From Orthonyx spaldingii (Eukaryota; Chordata; Aves; Passeriformes; Orthonychidae): a stretch of 64,000 bases of DNA. The stretch lies in the NCBI GenBank assembly GCA_013397795.1, contig VZTJ01000073.1, forward strand, positions 364,310 to 428,309, read 5' to 3'. Position numbers and translations under genes: made by a program. The notes under the pieces are model-generated. The model was not told the DNA's origin. It did not search any database and worked only from the letters and a program-made list of their open reading frames with translations. Positions 1 through 12,224 of the stretch are shown here, in pieces (position 1 is the first letter of the stretch; every line of letters begins with the position of its first letter).

Positions 1-18
1 CCAAATCCAGGCAGATAG

Positions 19-291
19 CGGCAGGACACGGGGAATGGCTTCCCACTGCCAGAGGGCAGGAGGATTGATGGAATTTAGATGGGATATGCGGAAGAAATCC
101 TTCCCTGTGAGGGAGGGGAGGCCCTGGCACAGGGTGCCCAGAGGAGCTGTGGCTGCCCCTGGATCCCTGGCAGTGCCCAAGGCCAGGCTGGAGCAGCCTG
201 GGACAGTGGGAGGTGTCCCTGCCATGGCAGGGATGGCACTGGATGGGCTTTAAGGTCCCTTCCAACCCAAACCTTTCTGGGATTCTCTAAT
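19..291 (+). mobile_element. CR1 LINE 3' fragment
   Basis: A sense-strand CR1 3' end, running from GGACACGGGGAATGGC through the GGAGGCCCTGGCACAGGGTG core to the tail CCTTCCAACCCAAACC. The first base of the window may already lie within the same copy. Confidence 0.85.
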
Positions 292-1395
292 GAAAACATT
301 CAAAGTTTTTAATACAAACAGGGCAATCGATCACCACAATAACACAGTTACCAGAGCTGTGCATTCTGTGTAGCAGGAAGTGGGAATTGCCGCCTGCAGG
401 AAGCTCCAGCCCCTCTCTGGAGTGTCACACTCACTCCGTGCTTGCATGTTGCCGCTTGTGTTCAAACGGCCCCACAATCAGCCACATGGGTCAAAAGTCC
501 AAAAGAGAATAATTCACAGTTTTCAGGCACTTCTGACCACAAGATAACATTTCCATTCCTAACATTAAAAAAGGGAGTTTAAAATATTCAAACTAAAAGG
601 GAGCCTTTACACCAAGGGAGGATCCTAGTGCTGTACCCACACGAGTGTTGTGGGTCATGCAAAGGACCAGGACAGGACAGAAGTCACCTGTGTTTAGGTC
701 TAAATTGAAAAGCACCTCATTAACTGGCACATTCAAATGGATAACTTTTGCTCAGTGGACAGGCACAGCCTTGCAGGAATCCCAGCCCACACTGGATCAG
801 GACACAGATCACACTGCAACCAGCCCAGGGAAGGATGGATGGCAAGGTCTGCACTCATCAGGCACTAGCAGACAGTGAGGGAGTGATTTAAAAACACACA
901 GAAGTCTTCCAGGAGCTGCCACCAAAATCTGGGCTGGCTGCTTCCATCCTGCTGCATGACAGACATGTGTGTTCTCCTTCCCCACTGGAGTAAACCAGCA
1001 TTTCCACTGGCCAAAGGAGCAGATTTCCAGAGCTATTTCTGGCTGGGACACGCAGCTCCGTGGGCTATGGATATCCCACCTCAGGAGCTGCTCCCGAGCT
1101 GCTGCCCAAAAGAGGCCCGGAGAGCCCTCGGACACGCTACACTCCTCTGCCATTCCTGAGCTTTGCCAGCAGCTGTCAGCTGCCTGCTTAATAAGCAGGA
1201 ATAGGAAATGCTGCAAGTTCACTGCAGGGGGAAAAGTATTCAACAGGGTCCTTGCTCCTTTCCAAAACCATGGTTTTCCTGATTTTTAACTTTATAAATC
1301 TGATTTGCGGGTTTTTCACTTACTTTACTGTCAGCAGAGACAATATATGGACAAGGAGGAGATTGCTTGGAGGTTTTTTTGAGATGAATCTTTCC

Positions 1396-1456
1396 CTAGG
1401 TTGGACTCGATGATCTTGAATATCTTTTCCAATTTTAATGATTCTGTGATTCTAGG
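1396..1456 (+). mobile_element. CR1 terminal tail fragment
   Basis: Only the last ~60 bp remain: GGTTGGACTCGATGATCTTG, an altered CCAATTTTAATG, and the ATTCTGTGATTCT tail. Confidence 0.7.
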
Positions 1457-2237
1457 TCACAGGAAATACACGGATTGCTTCCAAATAAAGTCAAGTATGG
1501 CCATGACTTCTGAGTAAGAAAAAATTCACATACATCACAGAGAAATTTAGCAACTTCTCAGCTTGCATCCACACAAGGACCCCTTCTGGGAAGAACTCCC
1601 AGAATTAACCAGCACTGCCCAGTTGGACAGCAGGAATGAGCAGGAGAAGGCAGAGCTCACGAGGAGATCCATGATCTGCAATGCACATCTTTATCCTCCC
1701 ACATATTCTGCTCATTTCAGCACAGCACTAGTTTGGGTTTGGGTTTTTTTTTTTTTATATGGCAGAAAACACAGCAGTTTCATTATGAGGAGGGCTGTAA
1801 ACATGTGAATAACAGCAGTATTTCTACCCTAGGTACGTGCAGTGAAAAACGCCCTCCCCCAGCGTTGCTCTGTGCTTTAAAATGTGCACAGACAAGCGAA
1901 GCAAATCATGCAGACACAGAACTTGGCTTGTAAATTAAGGCAGACTAATTGAGCTCTGCCTGAACTTTCTTCCCCTGAATCCCAAACAACCTGCCGAGCA
2001 AGTGTTCTTCCTCGGAGCAGTCAAGGTAAGAGGTATTTTTAGTTTGGAAAAGCAGCACTGGAGCTGCACGAAGCAGAAGGTCGGGTACACCAAACACTCC
2101 TTCTGTCGCTGCTATTTCTGTGAGCTGGGCTGGTTTCTGTGAGCTGTGCTCCAGCCACCCCTCCCCTGGCTCCCAAAGCCTGGTGCTGCGGAATGGGGGT
2201 GCCAGGAGGATGGATGGGTGTCAGGAGGGGCTGGGGG

Positions 2238-2455
2238 ATGGAATCACAGAAAAAATGACCTAAAAGCTCATTCCATTCCACCCCTGTGCCATGGGCAAGG
2301 ACACATTCCAAAAGACCAAGGTTGCTCCAACCTGGCCTTGAACACTTCCAGAGATGGGCACACAGGAGCCTCCTTGGCTGCGGTGATCAAACACCTCCCT
2401 TGGAAACTGCCCTGGAGGAGAGAGGCTTTGCCTTCCTAATCTGAAAAGATGGTGA
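2238..2455 (-). mobile_element. Old CR1 fragment
   Basis: A diverged copy: GAATCACAGA tail complement, then CCAACCTGGCCTTGAACACTTCCAG. It is more mutated than most copies in the window. Confidence 0.7.
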
Positions 2456-3805
2456 AGAGGAGAAAGTTATGTTTCCCCTCCCAAGAAGCTCAGCAGAGCT
2501 CAGGGACAGTGGGATCTGGTGCTGTGGGACCAAGGGGAGCCTGCACATCCCAGCACCCCGCACTGCTGGGCTCAGCTCCCGGTGGGCACCAAGCCCTCCT
2601 TCCCAAGCCCCTCGGGCTGCCACCTCCAGCACCCACAGCGGCTCTACCCAGGGTCATTACTGGGGGAAATTAGGGGTGAAAAATTAGGAGGTGTCTCCAT
2701 GCAACAGCCAAGGGCTGAGTGCAGCAGTGCTGGGAGGACTGGGACGTGCCCAGGTGGAGCCCACTGGGCAGGCTGGTAACTATCTGAGCAGAAATCTGCT
2801 CCTCCCTGCCAGCTCAAACAGCCTCTGCCTCCACGGGCAGCTCCCATCCCACCCCTGCTGCCACTGCTGCTTTGTGCCCGCTGCCACCTCCCACGTGCTT
2901 GCCACTGGCCACGGGAATGCACCGGCGGCTGGAGCAGGGCCTGCTCTGCCTGGAAAGAGCAAAGATGCCGTGTTCTTCCCCCTGTGCCGCCTCATTTCAG
3001 GCTGGCTGGGCTGGTGTCGCAGCCCCGTGGGCGGCAGGAAAGGGAACACGTTAAACCGCGATTGCAGCAGCGTGGGGCAGCCCACGGCTCGTGTTCGGTG
3101 TTGGGATCTGTGCTTCCCCCTCTCCTTCCCACTGCCTGTCCTGGAGCAGCTCAGCCTCCTGCTCCAGGCCCGCTGCTGGCCCTGACCCACAGCCACAGGC
3201 CTTGGTGCTGAGGGAATCTGGTCCCTGAGAGGCATTTGGGGATGCCGGTGATGACTGGGACTCCCTTGCACATGGAATGTGCACATGGAATGAGTTCCAG
3301 TATCTGCAAAAGCCATCCTGCAGCAAGCTGACTCCCTGCCCTGTGTCCTGAACAGACAGAAAACCAAAATCTGGGCTGGCACTGTCCCTGGGGCACCAAA
3401 AACCTCTGGGGTACAAGTGCCAATGTGCCCCATGGGGACACTGCCACCGGGGCTGTCCAGGAGACCCTCACCCCACTGGGAAAGTGATGGTGGGGATGGA
3501 GCTGTGCTCGATGGTGGGGATGGAGCTGTGCTCGGCACTGCCGCCTCCAAGCCCTGCCCGCGCCCAGCCCGGCTCGTTGTCTCGGTGCTGAAATGCTGCA
3601 AACCAGCCCGTCCTGTTTGCGCAGCCGGCCCCGAGCGGCACCGGGACGGCCGCGGGGTGTGGAGAGAGGCCAAGGGAGCAGGGCCGGGCTGCTGAGCCGG
3701 CAGCTCCGCCGGATCCGCGGGGATTGCTGCGCAGCTGGAGCGGGAGAGAGCGCTCTGAGTCACCGCACGGCGACTGCCCGGCTGGGGCTGCGGAGGGGCA
3801 GTGCC

Positions 3806-3878
3806 CACCCTCATCATCCTCGTCCCTCCTGCTCACCCTCATCATCCTCATCCCTCCTGCTCACCCTCATCATCCTCA
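3806..3878 (+). repeat. 28-bp minisatellite, about 2.6 copies
   Basis: The sequence CACCCTCATCATCCTC recurs at 3806, 3834 and 3862, exactly 28 bp apart, next to a CpG-rich patch. Confidence 0.9.
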
Positions 3879-5449
3879 GCCTGCCCCTCCAGCGGCTGCA
3901 CGGAGCACAGAGTTCATCTGCCACACAAATAAAAAAAGGCCTTTTGTTTTATGGAGCACAATGCAGGGCGGGAACGGGTGTAGGTTTGTTTTGGGCCACA
4001 GCCAAGGCAGGGCTGAGTTAAGGAAGACACAGTTTCCCACCTGGCAGCCGCAGGAGAGCAACGAGCAGGAGCTTGGCCTGCTCTTCGCTGCACCCTGAGC
4101 CTCGTGGCACCGGGATAACCTCTCCTGGAGCAGGGATCAGTGCAACCCAGCCCAGGCCCTCTGGCACCCAAAGCCCTTCTCACACAAGAGACCAAACATG
4201 ACTCAGCCCCAGTGCTTGGTTTTTCTTGTACCTGCAGATGCATTTGACACAAAACCAACCCGAGCCAAACCCTCTGTGCCAGCAGCCCAGCCTGGGAGCA
4301 CCCAGCCACTGCTGTTTGCACATGGGGCAGGGTCCCCAGTTCTCCTTGCCCAGCCTGATCCTCCTGCCTGTTTGGGTTCTGGGAGGAGCCCAGCCCTGCA
4401 GGACCCCTGGGCAAATGGGGAGATGTCCTTGAGGGGTGTCCAGCACATGGGGTGACCCCATCATCAGCTCCCCAGCACCCAGCTGAGCACCCCTTTGCTC
4501 TGCTCTGCTTGATTGAAACAGGCTTGGCACAAACTGCGGGATCTCGGTGGGACTGAGGGCAGAGCAGGACGTGCAGGAGCAGCAGCTCCCGTGCAGAAAC
4601 CTGGCGTGTTCCGGGATGGCACCGCCTCCGCCACCAGTGTGGTGCCAGCTCTGGGCCACGAGCTGGAGCCGTTTCTGCTGCTGCCGCCAGTCCGGGGCCA
4701 GGCTGGTAATCTCAGGCTGGTATTCCCAGGCTGGCATTCCCAGGAGCTGAGCAGGGCACCGGCTCAGCCCACGTGCTGCTCCCGGAGCCCTCGCACCACC
4801 CGTGCCCGGCCGAGCTGCTGCAGCAGCAGCTGTCCTGGGTAAGGAAATACAGGAACAGGCAGATCAAACACGCCGAAAGGAGGTCACGGAACTGCCTCTG
4901 CTGCTGCTCGGCGAGGCATCCACTCATTAGGGTGATTACAGGCACCCAGCTCTGCTAACGAGCGGCGTGGGCTGCCCGGCCCGCACGTCTCAAACAAGCC
5001 CCGGGGCTGTTGTTGCACGTTCGGCTCGGCTGCGGCTCGGGTGGCAGCTTGGGAGGTGTCCCCACTGCTCCAGCCCGTCCCAGTCCCTGCCCTCCAGAGG
5101 GGACCTCATGTACCGGGATCCCAAATCCTGGGAGGTGCACTGAACCCCGGGCAGGCTCGCTGTGCATCCTTGGGGTGTAGAGCGGGATTGGGGCGCTTCC
5201 TCAGCCCGGAGCTGAGGTACAGCCGGGAATATTGAGGTGCTGAGATCGCCCTTTTCCATGGGTATTATGGGGGATGGAGGGGCTGCACCTCAGGGCAGTG
5301 CGCAGGAGGCTGCTCGCAGGCTGAGCATCCCGGCTGGCTCTGCATCACACACTGTCCCTGAGGCATCGGCCCCAAAGTGCCTAAGGAGACGTGCAAAGGC
5401 TGGGGCTGTGCTTGTGAGAGCTCGTGCCCAGCAGTGAACCTCTGCCTGG

Positions 5450-5580
5450 CCACCCATCCTGCCCGGATCCCACCCATCCCACCTGGATCCCAGCCACCCT
5501 GCCTGGATCCCACCTGGATCCCACCCATCCCACCTGGATCCCAGCCACCCTGCCTGGATCTTACCATCCCACCTGGCTCC
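5450..5580 (+). repeat. 51-bp minisatellite, about 2.4 copies
   Basis: GATCCCACCCATCCCACCTG occurs at 5466 and 5517, with shorter CCACCTGGATCCCA sub-units nested inside. Confidence 0.9.
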
Positions 5581-5908
5581 TGGGCTGCAGGCACAGCAGA
5601 CAAATGAAAGATGCTCAGCCTGCAGCCCAGGACCTGCAGCAAGACCCCAACCCCTGCCCACGATGAGGATTCGACCCCAAGTGCTTCACTCTCTGCTCAT
5701 GGACTGTCCCAGTGCTGATGTCCCCACGGCTGCTCCCTTAGATAAGGACACAAACGAGCAGGGAGCTGCAGGACTGACGGCTCTGATAAGGTGTCACAGG
5801 GAGCACAGTCCCCAGGCGGGTGCCACGGTGGGCACTGTCCCCAGGCTGGTGGCATGGTGGGCATCCCATCCTGTCCATGGCACAGATCCTGTTCGTGGTC
5901 AAGGTCAC

Positions 5909-5975
5909 TGGATCACAAAATGGCTTGGGCTGGAACGGACCTTAAAGATCATCTCATTCAAACTAGTTCTAATTA
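5909..5975 (-). mobile_element. Short CR1 tail fragment
   Basis: About 65 bp with GGCTTGGGCTGGAACGGACC and AAAGATCATCTCATTC. It lies directly upstream of a poly(A) run and a 33-bp duplication. Confidence 0.65.
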
Positions 5976-6009
5976 GAAAACTACGGATACTGAAAAAAAA
6001 AAGTGTATT

Positions 6010-6078
6010 TTCTTAAGAAAGATAAATCACCCTTGTTATAGGTTCTTAAGAAAGATAAATCACCCTTGTTATAGGTTC
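6010..6078 (+). repeat. Perfect 33-bp tandem duplication
   Basis: Two identical 33-bp copies (6010-6042 and 6043-6075), each starting with the palindrome TTCTTAAGAA, plus 3 further bases. Confidence 0.95.
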
Positions 6079-6841
6079 ATGTTGAAGGACTGGCCTGACA
6101 GGTGCTGCTTCAGGAAGTGAGGGCAGGTCCTCATCCCCCATGGCAGGTGGGAAGCAGTGTCACCCACATCCCCGGTGTCACCCCCATCCCCGGTGACAGA
6201 GCAACATTCAGGGATGCTGGGATCCCCGGCCCTGCTCCTGCCCCACGGGACATTGCTGCTCCATGAGGCCAGGCAGGAAGCAGCTCCCTGCAGGTGCCCC
6301 GGAGCACGTGCTGCCACATTTTTCTGCTTCTCTCATCACCTCTAATTCCTCCTAAAGAGCTTCTGGGCTTGGGGCAGCAGCCCCACATTCCCCCAGGGCT
6401 CCCTGCACCGAGGGACAGGTTTGGTGTGGAGATATTGTCAGGATGGGATGTCCCGAGCTCCATCCCACCCTGCTCCCACTGCTCCTGCCGCTGTCTCCAT
6501 CTTCCATGGGATGTTTTCAAACCCTTTTCCCTCTGGTTTTGCAGCCCAGGTGACTCCCTGGGATGTTGGTGGTCCCCATCCTGCAGCCCCACAGTGGAGG
6601 AGGGGGGTCAGCACAGACCCCAACCCCACTGCCCCCACCAGGCTGTCCATGTCAGGATCCCGTGGTTAAAGGCTGGACTCGTGGTTCTCTTTTGCCACAA
6701 AACTGCATTAAAAACAAAAAAACCCAAACGCATTTTTCCTGCCGTGCGAGAACCGCGGTGTCCCGGGTGAGCCCGGCTGCTGCCCCCAGTGCGGCCGCCA
6801 GAGGGCACCGGAGCGACAGCGGCAGCGTCCCCGCCGTGCCG

Positions 6842-6912
6842 GCGTGTCCGTCCCTGTCCGTGTGTCCGTGTCCGTGTGTCCGTGTCCGTGTGTCCATGTC
6901 CGTGTGTGCGCA
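6842..6912 (+). repeat. (TGTCCG)n-type simple repeat
   Basis: Repeated GTGTCC/GTCCGT units in a CpG-rich patch. A similar but shorter run lies in the GADD45A 5'UTR at about 12386-12421. Confidence 0.9.
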
Positions 6913-6936
6913 GGGACCGAACCCGGACAGGGATGC

Positions 6937-7285
6937 TCTGAACCCGTCCAGCCTGGCCTTGGGCACTGCCAGGGATCCAGGGGCAGCCACAGCTGCTCTG
7001 GGCACCCTGTGCCAGGGCCTCCCCACCCTCCCAGGGAACAATTCCTGCCCAAAATCCCATCCATCCCTGCCCTCTTTCCAGTGTAATACCTTTCCCTGTG
7101 TCCTGTCCCTCCAGCCCTTGTCCCCAGTCCCTCTCCACCTCTCCTGGAGCCCCTTTAGGCCCTGGCAGGGGCTCTGAGCTCTCCCTGGAGCCTTCTCCTC
7201 TCCAGGTGAGCACCCCCAGCTCTCCCAACCTGGCTCCAGAGGGGCTCCAGCCCTGGAGCAGCTCCATGACCTTCTCTGGACTCTC
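6937..7285 (-). mobile_element. CR1 fragment lacking its 3' tail
   Basis: It starts at GTCCAGCCTGGCCTTGGGC and runs back into the body (AGGTGAGCACCCCCAGCTC, GAGCAGCTCCATGACC). The terminal ~90 bp are missing, where the copy meets a (TGTCCG)n stretch. Confidence 0.85.
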
Positions 7286-8239
7286 TCCACATCCTCCTGA
7301 CGTTCGGCCCCGGTGCTGAAGGCAGCTCTGCAATAAGCATTATATACATTTTATATTATATATAGTTATTTATATTTTTATATCTGCTCTCAAATAAACA
7401 CCTCGGTTTCATTATCTCTACTGCAACAGTCGTTAACTGCAATGACCACCAAACTCAGGGCTTCGCTCCAAGGTCCTTCCCCTTTGCTTTCCAAACATTC
7501 TTCCCACTCCATGTATTTGTAGGAGAAAAAATAAATTCAGATAAATGATTCAATGCCCCCCCTAAGCTCACTGCTGCCCACAGGAACACCAGTAAAGGCA
7601 ACTGGGACTGGAGGCTGAGCTGCCCCTGTTCCCTGATGCCACGTGCATGGCTGGGGCTGGTTTGGGGAGGGTCCAGCCCTCGCTGTGCTCATCCCAGGGC
7701 TCTCCTGCCTGCATGGGGAAAGCAAAGCCCCTGGGAAAGAGGGAAGTTCCCTGTGGGAGGCAGGATGGGGCTGGGGGCTGCTGGGTGTCTCCAGCACGGC
7801 ACAGGAAGCTGATTCCTTACAGAACAGGACTGTGCTCCCTCCCAGAGGTGCCACTCGTGTGCTGCTTTATGGCCCCACGCTGCCATTAAATGGGACAAAG
7901 TTTGTTTTTACTTTTACTGCAGGTCTGTCCTGCTCCGGACTTCGCCCGGCGCTGCCCGGCCAGAGGGTTCCCACCAGCAGCCAGGGCTGCCACGTGTGCC
8001 CGGCCTGCAGAGCGGGAACAACGCCTGTTCACACAGGGAGAAGGGACGGGGGGATGCACCCAGGGCCAGGGAGGGCAGGCAGAGGGAGCGCCCTGCCCGG
8101 AGCAGCACAGGTTTCTGCTGCCCTCAATTCACAGGCACCAGGAGCTGCTGGGAGCTGAGCAGGGAGAACACCTGCTGGGCTGGGGAAGGAAAAGGTGTTC
8201 CAGCAGCTACCCGGGGTGGTGGGACATGGGTGATGCATA

Positions 8240-8460
8240 AACTCATAGAATCCTGGAGTGCTTTGGGCTGGAAGGGGCCTGGGGAGCAGGCAGCGACACC
8301 TTCCACAGTACCAGGCTGCTCCAAGCCCCGTCCAACCCGGCTTTGCGCACTTCCAGGAATGGAGCAGCCACAGCTGCCAGGGTCTCACCACCCTCACAGC
8401 CAAGAATGTTCTCCTCATCTCTAATCTCCATCTCCCCTCCTTCAGTTTAAAGCCATTAAA
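8240..8460 (-). mobile_element. CR1 fragment
   Basis: Starts at the tail complement TCATAGAATCCTGGAG and ends near CCTTCAGTTTAAAGCC, a boundary typical of older CR1 copies with the AAACTGAAAGAGG segment. Confidence 0.8.
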
Positions 8461-10794
8461 GCACTCCCAGGCTCCCACTTGTGTTCCCTGTTTGCAGAGC
8501 TCCTGCTGCCGAGCCCCAGAGTGCTGCAGCCAGGGAGACCCAGCTCCCTTTCAGCGATGTTCCAGCACCACAGAGGGCCACAGGAATGTGCTGAGTGCAG
8601 GCAAACCGGGTGGGATAAACACATCCCAGATCCCCCAGGCCCCTGCCCTCCTACCTTTGGGAGAGGTAACCCCCAGTCAGGAGCCTGCAGAGGAGCTGGG
8701 GCCGGGCAGGAGGGGAATGTCTGTGCCAGGAATGTCCCATCCCTGCTCCGTGCCACCAGCCGGGCTCTCAGCTGCACTCCCGTGACCTGGGTGGTTGGGA
8801 AAGCTGCTGGCACCGTGCCCGGCTCCAGAGCCAAACCCAGCCAGGTCCAGACTTCCTGGCTGCCCTGTGAGCTCCCAGGTCTGGCCAAAGTCAAACCCTG
8901 AACACCAACAGGGCTGGCTCCAGCTGAACCCTGCTTTTAGCTCCATCAGGGATGGAGAAACTCCAAGGAAAACAGGGGGAAAGTGTCTTCGTGCTCTTGT
9001 TGTGCTGCCAGTGCTGGAGGGAACACGGCACTGATGGCACCAGGGAAGCCGGGCCCTGGGGCATTCCCAGCCTTCTGCCCTGCTCCACAGGGAGGCAAAG
9101 CCAAAGTTTCCCAGGTGTCAGAGTCCGGGGGATCTGCTCCTGCCAGGCTCCGGGGCGGGGTGCCCTGCTCTGGGAGGGTGGATGTGCCTGGCCCCAGCAG
9201 CGAGCTGGGCACTGGGGGCAGCTCGGTGACACGGAACTGGCGGCACTGGGAAAACAGAGGCTGCTGGAGCAGAGGCCGCCCCTGGAATGTGCAAGCTGGC
9301 GTTTGCTTTGCTCGCTGCCCTCGCTGTCCGGCAGATCCAGAGGGGCTGGGAGCACTCAGAGGCCCTGGCACAGCAGCGTGGGCTGCCCCGGGGACGGGCG
9401 GGGTGTCCCAGCAAAGGGACACAGCGGGAGCTTCCGCAGGAATGGGATGGTCAAGGGATCAGCGGGGCTGGACAGGGGTGGGACCGGGAAACAAGGGAGC
9501 GGCTCAGGGACCCCCAAACAGGGTCAGCAGGGAGCCAAGGGCAAAGGGAGCAGAAGGGCCCTGGCACTGCCCCGGGGGGCTCAGGGGCCGGGACCACCCG
9601 CAGGCGGCCCCGGGAAGGGCCTTGGCTGGCTGCCGGTGGCTCTGGCAGGGACAAGGCTTTGTCAGCTCTCACCGACGCTGTTTGATGGTTGGTCTCATTC
9701 CCAAAAACTGAAATTAAACAACTTGATGCTCTTACGTGCAGGAGGCGCCTCTGCAGCAGGCCCAGAAGTCCTCCCCACCAAGGGCTCCAGTGGGCATCTC
9801 CCACAGCCCTGGGGTGAAGCCACTGCTCACCGAGCTGCCTCCAAACACGGACAACCAAACCCCACAGCCCAGAGAACGCTCGGGGTGAGGGTCTGGGTGT
9901 AGGGGGGAGAGCTGAGCCCCTTGGCTGGGCCTGAGCCCCCGGCCGAGCCCGACCCAGCTCCTGCCCCCGACTCTGTGGTGGAGGGGAGGGCAGGCACAGC
10001 CTGGTGAATGATGAAAGTCAGGATTAAAGGGCAGGGGGGGGAGCAAAACACCCCGGCCGCTTTTGGCAGGCGATGAAAGGAAGGTTCAGCAGCAGCTGCC
10101 AGCTGGGAGCTGACGGAGGGACAACTGCGGGTCCGGCTCCATCGCGGGCTGCCCAGGCCGGCAGCCACGGCACATCCCCGGCACAGCCACCCGCTGTCCC
10201 CGCGGCGGGGCAGAGGCACCCAGGCACCTCCCGAGCATCCCTGCTGCTCCTCCGGGAAAAGGGGGAGACAGGAAAGCTGCGCCCGGCCGGGAAAGCTGCA
10301 GGCAAAGCGCAGTTTCAGAGCATCGCCTGCCAGGGCCGGGAGCTGCCGCCGCCGCCCAGGAGAGAGAAAAGAGGCTTCAGCTGCTTCCCAGCTGCCTCCG
10401 AGACAGATTTAGCTCTGGGGCCGGCACAGATGGGGCTGCGGGGCCGGAGCCACAGGCGGAGCCCTCGCCGCGGAGCCGGAGCCTGCAGTTGCTAATAGAG
10501 ATACAGCAAATTAAGCGAACTTAATTTGGAGAGTCACCACACAATGCTCCCACCTGTTTTGCTGCGCTCCAGCCATCTGCCACCCCTCCACCTGATGCAA
10601 AAAGGGCTTTTTTCCCCTTTCTCCCGACGCTGTGGGCTTCGTTGAGACGCGTCGGGTCCCATCAGGCAGCAGCAGCAGGACAGGGGCAGCCAGAGCTGAG
10701 CTGGGGGGCACTCGCAGAACCAACCCCTGGAAAGTTCCTCCTGGAGCCAACACAACCCAAGGGTGCTGAAATCACCACCCTCCATATTCTGCTG

Positions 10795-10968
10795 AGGAAA
10801 TGGCTCCATATGTTCCACCTCTGGAATTGTTCAAAGTCAGGGTAGACTCGGCTTGGAGCAACCTGGGATGGTGGGAGCTGTCCCTGCCATGGCAGGGGCT
10901 GCAACAAAACGATCCCTAAGGTCCCTTCCAACCCAAACCACTCTAGAATTCTCTGATGCTGTGATACC
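10795..10968 (+). mobile_element. CR1 3' fragment
   Basis: A sense copy with CTTGGAGCAACCTGGGATGG, CCTTCCAACCCAAACC and an intact-looking tail ATTCTCTGATGCTGTGAT. Confidence 0.8.
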
Positions 10969-11397
10969 TCATTTCCCAAATGGCCAATGCAGCAATTCTG
11001 CAGGAGGTGCATGGAGGGCAGCTCGGCATCACTCTCTGCACATTGTGCATGTGGAAAATGGCTCCCGGTGTTCAGGAGCTGCAGGAAAACACTGACACAA
11101 GCAAAACTTTAAAGCAGACGCTGCCAAAATCTCTGTGAGGGACCACCAAGGGTCCCGACTGCAGCCTGACTCTTGTGGGGCCAGTGGGAATGTGCCAGCC
11201 CACAGCCAGGTTGGGAAAGAGCTCTGGCACCGGCCGTGGGAGGATGGAGGGGTCTGGGTGCAACAGCTGAGAAAGCTTTGACACAGCAGCCGTCAGGAGA
11301 AATCCTCCCCGGAGGTCGGCAGGGCTGACTCAGCACAGCTGGAGCGGGAGCAGCTTCCCAAAGAAGCACCGAGTTCTTGGAAACCTGCACAGGGAGA

Positions 11398-11568
11398 GAT
11401 CACAGAAACACAGGCTGGTTTGGGTTGGAAGGGACCTTAAAGCCCACCCAGTGCCACCCCTGCCATGGCAGGGACACCTCCCACTGTCCCAGGCTGCTCC
11501 CAGCCCCAGTGTCCAACCTGGCCTTGGGCACTGCCAGGGAAGGGGCAGCCACGTTGTTCCCTGTGGCA
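11398..11568 (-). mobile_element. CR1 3' fragment, inverted against the next copy
   Basis: ATCACAGAAACACAGG tail complement, then GGTTGGAAGGGACCTTAAAG and the core to about GGAAGGGGCAGCC. It faces the larger plus-strand copy that begins about 100 bp further on. Confidence 0.85.
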
Positions 11569-11659
11569 GCACTGTCCCTGTGTTTGAAGGTTGCTGAGGC
11601 TGTGTCCTGAGCACACCGGTGTTCCCTGGAAGGAGCAGAGCAAGAGTGCAACCCCTGTG

Positions 11660-12165
11660 GGGCAGGGAAGAGAGAGAACTGCACCCATCGAGGGAGGGGA
11701 GTCTGTCCCTCTGCCCCGCTCAGGTGAGACCCCACCTGCAGAGCTGTCCCAGCCCTGGGCCAACAGCAGGAGGATGTGGAGCTGCCAGAGAGAGTCCAGA
11801 GGAGGCCCCGGAGCTGCTCCAGGGCTGGAGCCCCTCTGGAGCCCGGCTGGGAGAGCTGGGGGTGCTCACCTGGAGAGGAGAAGGCTCCAGGGAGAGCTCA
11901 GAGCCCCTGCCAGGGCCTAAAGGGGCTCCAGGAGAGCTGGAGAGGAGCTGGGGACAAGGGCTGGAGGGACAGGACACAGGGAATGGCTTCCCACTGCCAG
12001 AGGGCAGGGATGGATGGGAGATTGGGAAGGAATTGTTCCCTGGGAGGGTGGGGAGGCCCTGGCATGGTTTTCCCAGAGCAGCTGTGGCTGCCCCTGGATC
12101 CCTGGCAGTGCCCAAGGCCAGGCTGGACATTGGGGCTGGGAGCAGGCTGCTCCATGGCCGGTGTC
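11660..12165 (+). mobile_element. Long CR1 copy abutting the GADD45A promoter
   Basis: About 500 bp, among the longest copies here. It includes CTCAGGTGAGACCCCACCTG, GAGAGAGTCCAGAGGAGG and the 3' core. It stops inside the core at GGGGCTGGGAGCAGG and dissolves into GTGTCCCTGCCC repeats, about 95 bp before the promoter octamer. Confidence 0.88.
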
Positions 12166-12224
12166 CCTGCCCGTGTCCCTGCCCGTGTCCCGTTCCCGTT
12201 CCCGGTCGCTCCCAGCGGGGTCAG

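Larger units (their letters stand above)
1..11659. other. Upstream flank of GADD45A, no gene recognised
   Basis: I see no spliced or intronless gene here. Contents are CR1 copies, short minisatellites and CpG-rich patches at about 3.59-3.80, 6.74-6.95 and 9.9-10.48 kb. Many longer open frames are GC-driven or CR1-derived and lack domains. A non-coding RNA starting in one of the CpG patches cannot be excluded. Confidence 0.6.

Noticed and set aside
8952..9902. A 316-codon plus-strand frame
   Set aside because: Composition is Gly/Arg/Pro-rich and typical of GC-rich non-coding DNA, with comparable frames on the opposite strand and no recognisable domain.
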